From NCBI GenBank assembly GCA_035610835.1, contig CM069449.1:45218768-45282767 (forward strand): a stretch of 64,000 nucleotides of DNA, read 5' to 3'. The notes under the pieces were generated by a model that worked only from the letters and a program-made list of their open reading frames with translations, searched no databases and was not told the DNA's origin. The position numbers and the translations under genes are program-made. Below are positions 36,601-45,046 of this stretch, in pieces. Position 1 is the first letter of the stretch. Each line of letters starts with the position of its first letter. The stretch comes from Ophiura sarsii. Lineage: Eukaryota; Echinodermata; Ophiuroidea; Amphilepidida; Ophiuridae.

Positions 36601-39600
36601 TTGGTGACAATAATCTTGTGGGTAACATGGGGTGTACACAGGTTGACCTCTAATGACCCTACATGACCTTTGACCCCTTTCTGTCAACACTTTGAACTAT
36701 TTATTGCTGTTTTGGGAATAACGCAATCTGAGGCAATCGGAGGATCAATCAATGTCGGTCAATTTGAGGAGCTCTACAATGGTGGTCTGTGGACAGGTAA
36801 TAACCCGGGGGGCCAGTCAAACATAATGGTGTACACAGGCGTGACCAATTTTTTTCCAGACACCCCCTAAACAAGTTTTACCCTGCAAGCAAAATCACCC
36901 CCTTAACAAGTTTTTAGCGCGCTTTCCTTGCAAAATTTGACCCCTAAACAAGTTCTTGCCAGAATATGACCCCTAAACAAGAACGGAGATAACATTCTTC
37001 TGGGAACGGGGAACAAAACAAGTTACCCTGAACTTTACACGTTCGACCTGTATTTTAAGCCACCCTTTTTCTTGAAAATCAGCGTTTTTGATACCCTTAA
37101 CGCGTCACGCGCGTGACGCGTCCAACACTTAAAAAACACCCCTTTTTACGCGTTCGACCTGTATTTTAAGCCACCCTTTTTCTTGAAAATCAGCGTTTTT
37201 GATACCCTTAACGCGTCACGCGCGTGACGCGTCCAACACTGAAAAAACACCCCTTTTTACGCGTTTTTTTGGTCACGCCTGTGTACACCATTATGTTTGA
37301 CTGGCCCCCCCGGGGGTAATAAATTATAGTGGGAGAAATGTGTGACTTTGCAGTGACGTTTTAAAGATGTCTGAATGGTCACATAACAAAAACAAGTTTC
37401 TGGCTCCTTCACTTCTGGGTGATTTCAAGAACGTTTTGATACCCCCTCGTATGTATAGTTGTCTTTACTTAGAGAATAAAAGATGGACATTTTGTTTTGG
37501 TTGCCGTACTATGGTGTGACAATGGATGGGTTTGTCCATATTTTCGCTGACATCCACTACATCTTTTATTGTCTTTCTAATGCATTTTAACCTTTAAATA
37601 ATAAATGTGTAAGATAAAAAAACTGGGGAAATTGATCGTAATATTTTAATAAAAAATTGACCACCCCTTTCTGAAAAATTGACGCAACCTGTGCGCCTGA
37701 TGACATCATAGCCATCCATTGGGGCCTGACAGGGGATGTCAGAAATATTGTGGGTCCAATTACATTGACTGAATAAAGTGATTACCTTCAAACCACACAT
37801 AAACTAAGTTAGACCAATCTCATTGTGGTTACAAATAAGGTTACGGTTAAGATGAATTTAAGAATGATAGATACAGGTCTTGAAAAAGCACAAATAGCGG
37901 TTGATTTTTGCATTGGGCGGGTGAAAATACAAAAGCAACCGCCCGACTGGTGGCTAAACATTTCAAACTCACAGTGAAGTGAGTTACAGTTTAGTAGCTT
38001 GAGGAACTACTGTGGAGCAGTTACGGTTGACAAAAATCATATGTTCTAGCCCTGGACAGATTGCTACTCTTGCTGAAGTGTATGCATGGACAAATCTTGT
38101 GGTTGTCTGCAGGGCTCAAAATTCTTTTTTGATTAAGAGTTGATAAAAAGTAGCCCCTGTGTGTACTTTTTGGCATTGATTGATATTTTTCAGGGCGAAT
38201 CACCCTTAGCCACAGTCTATTTTGAGCCCTGCTGTCAGAAGAATGACACAAATTAATACACATTCATCCATCATCATGTTATGTTGAGGTCAAAGGTCAA
38301 CTCACCTGAAGAGGAGGCATTCCGATAGTTTCTTCTAAAGCTTTATCTGCAAAAAAATATATTTTGGAAATCTCATTTAAAGTATGCTTATATCACATAA
38401 AATATTCACTATAGGTACTAATGCTGGGAGTTATCATTAATTTGCTATCCGTTTAAACGAGCAGGATTAAGGACACTAATAGTTTAGACGTTGATCCAAT
38501 TTAAGGCCTACAAAAGAAGTGAACACACTTTTGTTCCACAGCTACACAACTACCAAATTGTGCGCCACCAGTAAATGCAATTCTTGCAGAATAAATCGAA
38601 CGTAACAAATTAATATTTTTTATTTGGTTATGTTTTAATTTCAAGCTAACTAAATCAGTTAAAATCCCAAATGCTCGCAGGATATTGCAAAAATGTGATA
38701 CCGAATTCATTGTAAATCCCTCATTAATACATGTAGGAGCACTACTACATAAACTGCTGACGCCAGACGACGGTAGTCACGAAGTGCAAACGTGTAGTGA
38801 ATTTAGTAACCTTTCCATTCGTTTAAACGCCGAAAGGTGTACACGTCCCAGCACCACTTTACGTCACACAGAGTTGTCAAAAGCTTAGCTGTTCCCTAAC
38901 CCAGCTTTCCTTACATGAAAAAAAAGAACACCCATTTATTTCCAAACGCTTTACTTAAAATCGTGATTAAGGCCCAAGAATGTCTAGCTGAATCTTTGGC
39001 TCAAATATAAAGGGGCGGGTGGCTCAATTACATAGGTCCGGGACTGGCATGCAGGCGACTCGGGTTCAATTCCTGGCACCGGTGGGCTGTTTTTTCCTCC
39101 AACTCCTTTTTTCTCTGTCTTGGATTGTTTTATTCCCAAAACCACACCGCTTGGGTTACAGAGCTTACATCACTCATTACAGTGGATGCAACCTTGTCTA
39201 ATTTTCATATTTGAGTCCCGAGGCATCAAAATCTAGCAAAGTGGCTACATGATTATCTTCGGGGAATGAACATTTCATGCTCGCTTTGCCAACACTTGCC
39301 ACATTTGCAATATCAAAATTACCCAATTAGCCGATAACGCCAATATTTGTGGCATAAAGGTTTTGTGATCTACCATCGTCGCGAAATGTGATTCAGCACA
39401 TACATGTAAGGGGGCTTTGCGGCTGTGTGTTTTTCAGGATATAAATGAAAACAGACAAATAATCACAATAATAAGAACTTGGGAGTCATTTTCACTCGCA
39501 AAATCTGAATTTCTTAATCAATTTTGATAAATTTAGTGTCATTTTAAACCTTAGAAAATGCTCCAAGAGCACACATAATAAACTCAAAATTGACTTCACT

Positions 39601-42241
39601 TGCAAAAGTCCCCCCGTTTTGATGTGCTGCATATGCACATAAGAATGCCATTTCTTACGGTAGTAGGATTAATGACTTGGACTAATGCTTACCTACAGCC
39701 CTCTTCCTGAGGGCATCAATTTTTGCTTCAATCTGTCTAATATTCTTTGTCTTGACATGTCTTTTAACCGAGTGTGCCTTGTCTGGACACTTGTACCTGT
39801 GTGCAATCAAGGGAAATCAACAAAAGGACAACATTATTAAAGGATATCATATGTATTCTACATGAACATGCATCACAAATACAGTCATATAAATAACATG
39901 TGAGTTAAATATTATTGCTCCAGTGGTTTTTATGATAGAACTAAAAATACACTTCAAATTTGCCCATTAAATAGTCTCAGTTTGATCAGCTCCAAATTGG
40001 CGAGCCTCCTTACAGCTGCGAATCAATACATGCAGAAGGGTGTGGGCGCACATGAATGCAGCAAAGCACACTGTGCATCATATGTGTGACACGTGTGTGC
40101 AGCCAAAACTGTGTGGATGCGTATGGCCGGAATCGTGTAGATACATTTTGATTACTTTTGCGTGCCGAGATAAAGACAGCATATACGCTGAATGAAGGGG
40201 TCGTGATGACCTCGAAAGCTACAGAGCTCAAACACCATGGTTCGAAAAAGGTATCTAAATTATTCCTAAAATCATGATCGAACCCAATATCAGTCTACAT
40301 GCTGCTACAGCATATATTGTTTGCCAATTTGGAACTGACTAAATGATAAGAAGTGGTGTACAACTTTTTTCATCTACAGGAAATATCTCTCCGGACAATT
40401 TTTTTTACGTGATGAGGAAAATATGGGTTTTTTTTCTTTTGATACCAACAGTTTGATAAGGAATGATGGGGGTCACCCACCTTAATCACAAATGCAAATT
40501 ATGTTTAGAATCCCATAAAATGTGGGGAAGGAAAGCTATTCAAATCTTATTGAACAGCTACATATAGGAATGTTTAAGCCATTTCATTTGATTTCACAGA
40601 ATTTGTTGACAGTGGTGATGTGAGAGAGGCAGGGCTTGTGGTTGTTGTCATGTTGGTTGTCAGAAGTGAAAAGAAAGTTTCAATATATTACAACTGTGTC
40701 TGTCTGCCCTTCTCTGCATGGTTGTACAATTATCTCAACACATACATGTAGCACAATGATTTACACAGGGTTGAAAATAAATCTGGGGTACAACAGAAAA
40801 AATCCCACCCTGTTGTAGGGGCCCAACTGACACAATTTTTTTAAATTAGCAAAAGAATTCCTTTTTTTAAGAACAATTTTGGGGAGCTTTTTTATATTGA
40901 CAAAAATTGCAATGTGTGGACAATTTTTGAAATTTATTCAAATTCACCAAAAATTCCTGATTTCTTTTTATTATTTGTAAAGGGATTCTTCGGCTTGACT
41001 GATTTCCTTTCTTTGGCCGTAAGAGTGATGTCAAGTTATTTGGAATGCACTGTTGCAGTGGTACACGCCACACCTGACTATAAAGAGATATTGTGATGAA
41101 ATTAATAGAAAACAGGGATGCAAGACTTAAATGTGGCAAAAAAAAGAAATCCACATATTTTTTTTTTTTTGCATTTCCTGAATCGGATGATGCTATTTCA
41201 GTAAAAAGAGGCAAGCATGGCTGTTACCTATTCTCCAGACGAGCCGCCCCCCCCCCCCAATATAAGATCTGCAGTATGTTGCATGTAAACGCTCAGGCCA
41301 TCTGGCCGAGCTCGCGTAAAAAGTTCAGGAAATGGATCAATCAACCCACTTGCATCATTGAGAATAAGTAGGGAACATATCCACACTGCAAGTACCGTAA
41401 AACAACTTAATTTCGCTAATTTCGCTAGGCGATCCAATTCGCCAAATTAAATTGCCCCCAATTATATTATTTATATTGGTTATATTATAGGAAGATGATA
41501 CAAATTAATTAAATTAAATTGCCGCAAAAAAGTTGCCTAAATTCGCTAAATTAAGTTGCCGTGAAATTAAGTTGTTTTACAGGACTAGATTGAGATACAT
41601 TGGGTTTTTTTTAATTTTCATCAAGCACAGTATAAATCATTCTAGGACACCCTCAACTTAACATGCTTTCAAAACAAGCAGGGTTGTAGCTAGGCCAGAT
41701 TGAGTGCCAACTAAATTTACTGACATAAGTGTAGCAAACAAAGTGCAGTGGATCACGGCATGGGGTCCAGAGGCCTGCTTAATGTTTTTTAGGTTTTGTA
41801 ATGCACTTTGAGGGTTCCTGCCACATAATTTCTTATTCTATGAGGCAGTTTCATAATGATTCTATTCATTAGATTTACACCCGACCGACGCAGCTAGCTA
41901 CATGTACAAGTATGGTACATTAAAGAAAAAACAAAAATCTCATACGTTTTGAGACAATCTAAGAGCCTCTCCAGTTCATCTTCTTTCCATGTATCTCTCG
42001 GTTGTCGCGAGCACGAGGGTAAATCAACATCCTCCGAGTATGTCTTTGGAGTGACACGACGGCGGGATGATTTGCGGCTTGCTACTTCTGTAGGTGCGGC
42101 TGTTTCTTTGCGGGCTTTGTAGCTTCGTTTTCTATTAGCAACAGAACGGGAGGCATCCTTCAAAGATGCGTCGCTCGTGTTTTGTACATTATCTGAAAGC
42201 TGAGATGAAGAGGATGCATGCTCGTCTTTTACGGTTGCCAT
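24270..42241 (-). CDS. SNAPC2: SNAPC2, snRNA-activating protein complex subunit 2 (five coding exons)
   Basis: Subunit of SNAPc, the nuclear factor that binds the proximal sequence element of snRNA promoters for RNA polymerases II and III. Coding exons on the minus strand are 42241-41946, 39796-39693, 38346-38306, 33106-32950 and 24649-24270. All introns are GT-AG, phases 2, 1, 0, 1 join without a frame break, and the product is 325 residues (human SNAPC2 is ~334). Residues ~60-70 (RRRVTPKTY) and a SANT/Myb-like segment (TWKEDELERLLDCLKTY) match the vertebrate N-terminus. A basic helix (IRQIEAKIDALRKRAV) follows. The C-terminal half has LSPIDAMVVLECLNN, like LSAAESAVVLDLL in the human protein, and a LNPFNIPVD motif near the end, like LNPFLVPLE. 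The ATG context is GAAACCATGG. The final ~35 residues come from the adjacent tandem array. Identification is by remembered family motifs; no alignment was run. Confidence 0.85.
24650..25480. other. SNAPC2 intron 4, anonymous part
   Basis: AT-rich intronic sequence with no gene or recognisable element. Confidence 0.5.
25490..26110. repeat. Repeat with CATTCCGCAACG motifs
   Basis: GTCATTCCGCAACG occurs at about 25501 and 26073-26101 (twice), and inverted as GTTGCGGAATGAC at about 25670. Related words appear at 30570 and 30770. It is probably one or two non-autonomous transposons whose ends use this word; exact borders are unresolved. Confidence 0.5.
26157..26780. repeat. Repeat with TTGCGGACGTAC motifs
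   Basis: TTGCGGACGTAC occurs four times directly (about 26173, 26338, 26529, 26549), and the inverted form GTACGTCCGACAC occurs at 26584 and 26758. The head GGGCAATTCCGTAGTTGCGG suggests a transposon end. It is non-coding. Confidence 0.55.
26960..27083. repeat. Two-copy tandem duplication, ~61 bp
   Basis: GTAATCAGCTGTTC(T/C)GG(T/C)AATGTTTAC and ATATATTTCGTATTGCGTA are each repeated once. Confidence 0.8.
27084..27797. other. Sequence upstream of the Crypton ORF
   Basis: No gene is certain. A 69-codon plus-strand frame at 27487-27696 and a 110-codon minus frame overlap each other here. Neither has a recognised domain. The stretch may contain the 5' untranslated region or promoter of the recombinase gene. 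Confidence 0.35.
27798..29531 (+). CDS. Crypton-type tyrosine recombinase (DUF3504-like)
   Basis: A 577-codon uninterrupted frame, in antisense orientation within SNAPC2 intron 4. The N-terminal ~130 residues look like the core-binding region. The catalytic part keeps the tyrosine recombinase set: Arg at 185/186 (FFRRGSENM), His306 and Arg309 (HSIRVTGATILTR), His332 (TGHKSVSSLAIYQR) and Tyr341. This arrangement is that of Crypton transposons and of the host proteins derived from them (ZMYM2, QRICH1, KCTD1 families). From ~365 the protein is rich in Pro, Ser and Thr, and it ends with GCSNITINNLTINV. Cryptons act through circular DNA intermediates and lack terminal inverted repeats, which fits the absence of any pair of ends here. 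It could be an active Crypton or a domesticated single-exon gene. Confidence 0.8.
   Translation: MDKSMNSATSKRFVLHTREEINEKRDNLIPINTKRANVKAGRAFRAFLMERGDGTGPVDFENFDAPVLNECLSEFYFSARTLKGEKYSMASLINLRHSLSRYLKSPPFNQTVDIIKDAIFRESQEAFKGAVRELKVEGKGAIKHHPEIEDGDLNKLYQQMKSFDAANPTELQEKVQFDIRLYFFRRGSENMHSMTKSTFAVQHTPEGDRYVCQVLDELNKNHTQSCAESYTAFMPERKGDPKCPVESFLKYVSHLHPESDKLWTRPKPATSSQVWYYNRAIGCDKLRGFMKDMSLKYRLSKIYSNHSIRVTGATILTRDSYASSQIKEVTGHKSVSSLAIYQRVSNGEKMRMGQSLTDKTLGVPHQPTPVSVNMRNPQASPAPPSINTPSTSSSTTESDMIEYLDMDVESFLENFQHSSDTEPQISPSMPLPLMTTSAPVHAPATESAFSTPSTAPAPPLIPLPSMTTTPSASWTPYNGPAVSSLGRPATPPSSELQSIDFNLSPFLRDLLDDPEFETTQQLLVQTTARGPGNRGHQSSMMQQFHHASPNPRPTRPVIFSGCSNITINNLTINVQPR
29532..30047. other. Spacer with poly-C run and GCAATACAGGATATATC direct repeats
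   Basis: Poly-C at about 29842-29858. The word AGCAATACAGGATATATC(A/G)C occurs at 29897 and 30007, and it is related to the hairpin that follows. No gene is recognised. Confidence 0.5.
30048..30183. repeat. Near-perfect 136-bp hairpin
   Basis: GTTATCCCCTGTTTGATAAC, GCAATACGG and GATACCTATGGTTGGGTGCC pair with GGCACCCAACCATAGGTATC, CCGTATTGC and GTTATCAAACAGTGGATAAC. The loop is only a few bases. It would form a cruciform in DNA or a long stem in RNA. Confidence 0.85.
30184..30807. repeat. Mosaic of diverged repeat pieces
   Basis: Holds GTACGTCCACAAC (30288), AATTACGGAACTGCCCA (30431) and GTCATTCCGCAACG (30770), relatives of the two families at 25.5-26.8 kb. Gene content is nil. Confidence 0.45.
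30808..33022 (-). repeat. 14-copy, 114-bp tandem array derived from SNAPC2 exon 4 and its splice donor
   Basis: Each unit contains, on the minus strand, 73 bp of exon 4 (GCTATCAACCTGTTCCTTGC through TTATCACCTATAG), the donor, and ~41 bp of intron with CTTGAGGGGGCTGTTAAGTC. Donor copies sit at about 30853, 30967, 31081, 31195, then 31922 and every 114 bp to 32949. Most have GTAAGT, the exon-4 copy GTAAAT. Copies lack the upstream half of exon 4 and its acceptor. One unit is interrupted by the transposon at 31202-31810. Units differ by very few substitutions, so expansion is recent. Confidence 0.9.
31198..31814. mobile_element. 609-bp TIR element with TATA target duplication
   Basis: The element occupies 31202-31810. 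CGGCCGTAATTTGGCAAAAC pairs with GTTTTGCCAAATTACAGCCG. TATA flanks both sides (31198-31201, 31811-31814). All sibling tandem units read CCTATAGGTG with a single TATA. The word TTGGCAAAACAGCGTAACTC and its complement recur internally. It is non-coding. A TA duplication with TA included in the TIR is an alternative reading. Confidence 0.85.
32950..33106 (-). CDS. SNAPC2: SNAPC2 coding exon 4
   Basis: 157 bp, acceptor ATAATTATAG, donor GTAAAT. The first half is unique (VFRTAISEPSAS...). The second half (INLFLATLL to LSPI) together with the donor is the template of the 14-copy, 114-bp tandem array that fills 30808-33022. Only this copy carries the unique upstream part and acceptor. Confidence 0.85.
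33107..34820. other. SNAPC2 intron 3, left part
   Basis: GTACAGGGTGAGTCAAATC at 33584 is an isolated transposon end of the CAGGGTG type. The stretch of about 33853-34030 (TTAAAGGTAGGTGTTCCG..., ATTCTACATGAAGGGTCATC) is an inverted, diverged relic of the TTAA element at 43020-43377. No gene is seen. Confidence 0.5.
34821..35496. mobile_element. 672-bp TA-target element with TGTGACCTGGCACAAC ends
   Basis: The element spans 34823-35494. TGTGACCTGGCACAACAAAA pairs perfectly with TTTTGTTGTGCCAGGTCACA, and TA lies on both sides. The interior is AT-rich and non-coding. It is a Tc1/mariner-like MITE. Confidence 0.85.
35499..36150. mobile_element. 652-bp element with TAGTGATGGC ends
   Basis: TAGTGATGGCGGATCC at the left pairs with GGATCGGCCATCACTA at the right. 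GATCGG words recur near both ends. No clear duplication was found, perhaps because another element lies only 2 bp from its left end. hAT affinity is possible but not shown. Confidence 0.7.
36314..37451. mobile_element. Mariner-like long-palindrome element (interrupted)
   Basis: The element spans 36316-37449 with TA on both sides. CGAGGGGGTATCAAAAAGTT pairs with AACGTTTTGATACCCCCTCG. Inverted complementarity runs about 265 bp inward (GTCACACATTTCTCC, CCTGTCCACAGACC, CAATAAATAGTT and their complements). Without the 511-bp insertion in its right arm it would be about 615 bp and almost entirely hairpin. Confidence 0.85.
36796..37322. mobile_element. 511-bp TIR element with 8-bp GGTAATAA duplication
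   Basis: The element spans 36804-37314. CCCGGGGGGCCAGTCAAACA pairs with TGTTTGACTGGCC plus CCCCCCGGG. GGTAATAA is duplicated at 36796-36803 and 37315-37322, a length typical of hAT. Inside are two direct copies (~108 bp) of a block with CGTTCGACCTGTATTTTAAG and the palindrome ACGCGTCACGCGCGTGACGC. It is non-coding. Confidence 0.85.
37452..38305. other. SNAPC2 intron 3, right part
   Basis: Anonymous intronic sequence containing the short MITE listed separately at 38110-38231. Confidence 0.5.
38110..38231. mobile_element. 122-bp hAT-like MITE with CAGGGCTCAAAAT ends
   Basis: CAGGGCTCAAAAT pairs with ATTTTGAGCCCTG. CAGGGCTC-type termini are common among hAT elements. No intact 8-bp duplication was seen. 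Confidence 0.65.
38306..38346 (-). CDS. SNAPC2: SNAPC2 coding exon 3 (41 bp)
   Basis: Acceptor TTTTTTTGCAG, donor GTGAGT. It encodes DKALEETIGMPPLQ once joined to the last base of exon 2. It was identified only because both phases fit. Confidence 0.8.
38347..39011. other. SNAPC2 intron 2, anonymous part
   Basis: No gene or paired repeat is seen between exon 3 and the SINE-like head. Confidence 0.45.
39012..39160 (+). repeat. tRNA-derived SINE head
   Basis: GGGTGGCTCAATTACATAGG resembles a polymerase III A box and GGGTTCAATTCCTGG (39062-39076) a B box, about 45 bp apart. The following CCGGTGGGCTGTTTTTTCCT departs from a tRNA, so this is a tRNA-derived SINE and not a tRNA gene. The 3' end is uncertain. 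Confidence 0.6.
39161..39692. other. SNAPC2 intron 2, distal part
   Basis: Anonymous sequence; nothing is recognised. Confidence 0.45.
39693..39796 (-). CDS. SNAPC2: SNAPC2 coding exon 2
   Basis: 104 bp, acceptor TTGCACACAG, donor GTAAGC. It encodes YKCPDKAHSVKRHVKTKNIR and IEAKIDALRKRAV, completing the SANT-like domain and a basic helix. Confidence 0.85.
39797..41394. other. SNAPC2 intron 1, anonymous part
   Basis: Contains a poly-T/A stretch near 41157-41171 and a poly-C run near 41247-41257. Coding features are absent. Confidence 0.45.
41395..41582. mobile_element. MITE with CCGTAAAACAACTTAATTTC ends
   Basis: CGTAAAACAACTTAATTTCG pairs with GTGAAATTAAGTTGTTTTAC, with inner AATTCGCCAAATTAA and TTCGCTAAATTAAG repeats. 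It is about 190 bp and AT-rich. Confidence 0.7.
41679..41860. mobile_element. Truncated copy of the CAGGGTTCTAG hAT element
   Basis: CAGGGTTGTAGCTAGGCC followed by ACAAAGTGCAGTGGATCACG and GCACTTTGAGGGTTCCTGCC matches 61380-61780 in order. The right terminus is missing. Confidence 0.75.
41946..42241 (-). CDS. SNAPC2: SNAPC2 coding exon 1
   Basis: It starts at ATG 42241 and encodes 98 codons plus two bases, ending at donor GTATGA. It is rich in Ser and basic residues, then enters the SANT-like region. An acceptor-like TTATTTCAG lies 18 bases upstream of the ATG, so an extra 5' untranslated exon is possible. Confidence 0.85.
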
Positions 42242-42535
42242 GGTTTCTTCACAATCTGAAATAACAATACATTTTACATTAAAATTAAGAATGCTGCATA
42301 ATACTAATGTACAGTCAATGATGCATCTGTATCCGTCGGGTACTGCACAACAAACTCCAAAAATGGGATATAAACATTGCAGGCGAATGTGACTGTAGGC
42401 CTAAATTATGTAAATTAAATGGCTCTTAATTCAAAAAGTGAATTTCATATTTCTCTATTATTTTATATGTATTCTATCATTACCATCATAAGTTACTAAC
42501 CGGAAGTGTAGTAGTAGCCTAGTAGGGTGCGAATT
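42242..42535 (-). promoter_or_regulatory. Candidate SNAPC2 5' region with ETS-like site
   Basis: ACCGGAAGTG at 42499-42508 matches the ETS core and lies ~260 bp upstream of the SNAPC2 ATG. No TATA box is obvious. The assignment as promoter is by position only. Confidence 0.3.
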
Positions 42536-42539
42536 GTCC

Positions 42540-42965
42540 AGCCCTGGCAAATTTGCCAGTGCACTGGCAAATATGCCCGCTAAGTGGGCATATTTGCCAG
42601 TATTTACAGTAGCGATTTACAAGTAGCGCTTCCTCACAAAAAATGGCATTTACCCTTCATAAAGGCCTATCAATTGTTTAACTCAATACCTAAATATTTT
42701 GTGTCGCTTCAGAAAAATTCTTGGTTATTGCGTTTTGCCAGAAAAATGATGAAATTTCAGTCATTTTGTGGCAAGTGGACATTTTGCCAGTATTTACAGT
42801 TAATCCAAAAGTAGTACTTCCACACACAAAATGGCATCTTCTATCCTTTATATATTGATAGCTGACATGATACCAACATATTTTGTGTCGCTTCAAAACA
42901 ATTCATGGTTACGTTTTACTAGAAAAAAGATGTAATTTCAGTCATTTTTTGGCAAAAATTAATTT
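42540..42965. repeat. Two-copy ~192-bp tandem duplication with TTTGCCAG palindromes
   Basis: TTTGCCAGTATTTACAGT occurs at 42592 and 42784, followed in both by AAATGGCAT, ATATTTTGTGTCGCTTCA and TTTCAGTCATTTT in order. CTGGCAAATTTGCCAG at about 42545 is a perfect palindrome. Confidence 0.75.
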
Positions 42966-43015
42966 TGAAAAATGAAAATTTCATTTTCAAGCTTTCATTG
43001 AAAGTTGACTGTACA

Positions 43016-43381
43016 TTAAAGGTAGATGACCCGATCACATTTTCGTAACACAGAATTATTTCAAACATACGGAGATTTTCATATCATATGAAAGCTCGTA
43101 TTTTTCTCATCATCATACTGAAATTTGATGGCCTAAATCGGTATAATTACGGAGAAATCGATGAAATAACGTCGAATTACCGCGAATGGTGGTATACCAC
43201 CGATATAGTTTGTGTACAACTCAATGGGTACAGTTCACAGCATCTTGTGCGTCTAAAATAAGAACCATTAGAGCTATGCAACTCAAACTTTGGAACACGA
43301 CATTTTTAAGGATGACCTTTCATGTAGAATAGAAAACTTCAAGTTGAAAATTGGAAATGTGATCGGGTCATCTACCTTTAA
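43016..43381. mobile_element. 358-bp element with TTAA target and AGGTAGATGACCC ends
   Basis: The element spans 43020-43377. AGGTAGATGACCCGATCACA pairs with TGTGATCGGGTCATCTACCT, and TTAA lies on both sides (43016-43019, 43378-43381). TTAA duplication points to piggyBac or Kolobok. A relic copy is in SNAPC2 intron 3. It is non-coding. Confidence 0.85.
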
Positions 43382-43429
43382 CAAACAGGGAATCCTCTAT
43401 GCTTATTGTGTACTTATTGGTGTACACAC

Positions 43430-44275
43430 ACCAATCCCCTCCCCCACCACAAACCCCTCTCACCCCCATCTCACATGCACAACTCAACCCCAACCCTACT
43501 CCACCTTCCCACAATGGCCCCTCCACATCTAAACCACCCCTACAACCTCCCCTCCCCACCACAAATCTCCACCCCACCAACCACAATTTCCACAAACCCC
43601 CTCCCCTTCCCATCCCCACCATAAACCCCCTCCCCTTCCCTTTCATTCACAAAACCCCTCCCCCGACACAAACCCCCTCCCCTTACCATCCCCACCATAA
43701 ACCCCTCCCCTTCCCCTCCACAAACCCCTTCCCATCCCCACCACAAACCCCCTCCCTTTCCCATCCCCACCACAAACCCCTCCCCTTTCATTCACAAACC
43801 CCCTCCCCCAACACAAAACCCCTCTCCCACCACAAACACCCTATCCCACTGCCTACCCTCCCCACCCCACCTCAAGACATACCCTCCCCACCCCCACAAC
43901 TACTTCCCCATCACAATCCCCCACCCTAAACCGCCTCCCCTTCCCAACCGCACCACAAACCCATCCCCACCACAAAACACCTCACCCACCACAAATCCCC
44001 TCCCCCACCACCACCCTACCCACCCCATCCCTACCCTTCCCACCCCACCATCCCCTTCACCACCACAAACCCTCTCCAGGGCCATCCCTTTGCCACCACA
44101 AACCCCTGCCCTCAACCACAACCCCTCCCCACCACTAACCCCCTCCCCAACCACAAACACTCTCCCCAGCACTAACCCCCTCCCAACCACAATCCCCCAT
44201 CACTAAACCCCTTCCATTTCACAAACACTCTCCCTATACCCCCTCCTCACACCAAACCCCCCTATTACAAAAAAA
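43430..44275. repeat. Strand-asymmetric C-rich array (CCCCTCCCCACCACAAAC)n
   Basis: About 845 bp are built from irregular units such as CCCCTCCCCACCACAAAC and CCCCTTCCCATCCCCACCAC. G is almost absent from the plus strand, so the complement has many GGGG and GGG runs at short spacing. Long frames on both strands here are by-products of the composition and are not genes. Confidence 0.9.
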
Positions 44276-44744
44276 ACCAGGGTATCGATGATCGTTGCGC
44301 CACCCATCAGTATCACTACAAAAACTTTTTTACAACAGACAAAACTTTTGCTTGATGCTGAATGGATGTTTCTGACACATTTCATTGTCCACAAGTACTC
44401 ATAGGCTAGTGGATCCATCCAGATATAGTGCTGGGAGATATCAAGCCTCTCAGTCTCAAACCCAAAATGGCCATGCGTTTTGAGTTGGGCCCGCAAATAG
44501 GTGGTGTTGTAACATTTGTGCGACCAACACAAAATATTAATTATAGGCCTACTGTCATAGTACCAATTTGAAGGGAATATTCATACCAATCAATAACTCT
44601 AAAGTCAAAAACATGCTTTTTGAACTCCGATTAGCCATTTTCGCACGGTGGTGGAAGAGGGGAGCATAAGGAGGGGAGCATAAATTTTGGGCAATTTCCA
44701 AAGAAAGCTCAAAATAGGTCATAATACCTTACAGTCAATGTTTA
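44276..44744. other. Spacer with GGCCATGTG-family relic
   Basis: AATGGCCATGCGTTTTGAGT at about 44467 resembles an end of the GGCCATGTG transposon family. The rest is anonymous. Confidence 0.4.
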
Positions 44745-45037
44745 CAGTGGCGGATACAGGGGGGGGCGGAGGTGGCGGGCGCCCCCGTAAATGTTTACAA
44801 TATACCTTTTTTGTGTACCACTTTACCTTTTTCAGAGACATAGGTAGGTTCCGTCGGTACATTTGGCACTTGTACCCTGCGATTTTTTTTTGCCGGTTTT
44901 GGGACAAGAACATCGCTACCCCCCTCCCCCCACCCCCACTTTTACGAGCTGACGGCCAAAAACAATTGGGGACCTTTTACGAATTTTTTTGGTGTCAGCC
45001 CCCCTTAAATTTTAATCCTGGATCCGCTACTTGTTTA
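44739..45037. mobile_element. 287-bp hAT-like MITE with CAGTGGCGGATACAGG ends
   Basis: The element spans 44745-45031. AGTGGCGGATACAGG pairs with CCTGGATCCGCTACT (13 of 15). TGTTTA flanks both sides. The related uninterrupted text at 45551-45591 (TTACAGTCAATTGCTTAATT) is the empty site. G/C homopolymers lie just inside both ends. Confidence 0.75.
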
Positions 45038-45046
45038 ATTCAGTTA

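Noticed and set aside
39012..39090. Functional tRNA gene
   Set aside because: A- and B-box-like words are present, but no cloverleaf with acceptor stem and anticodon arm could be made.
43399..44190. Long Pro/Thr-rich and Gly/Val-rich frames on both strands
   Set aside because: Composition of the C-rich array removes stop codons in several frames at once; there are no domains and no start context.
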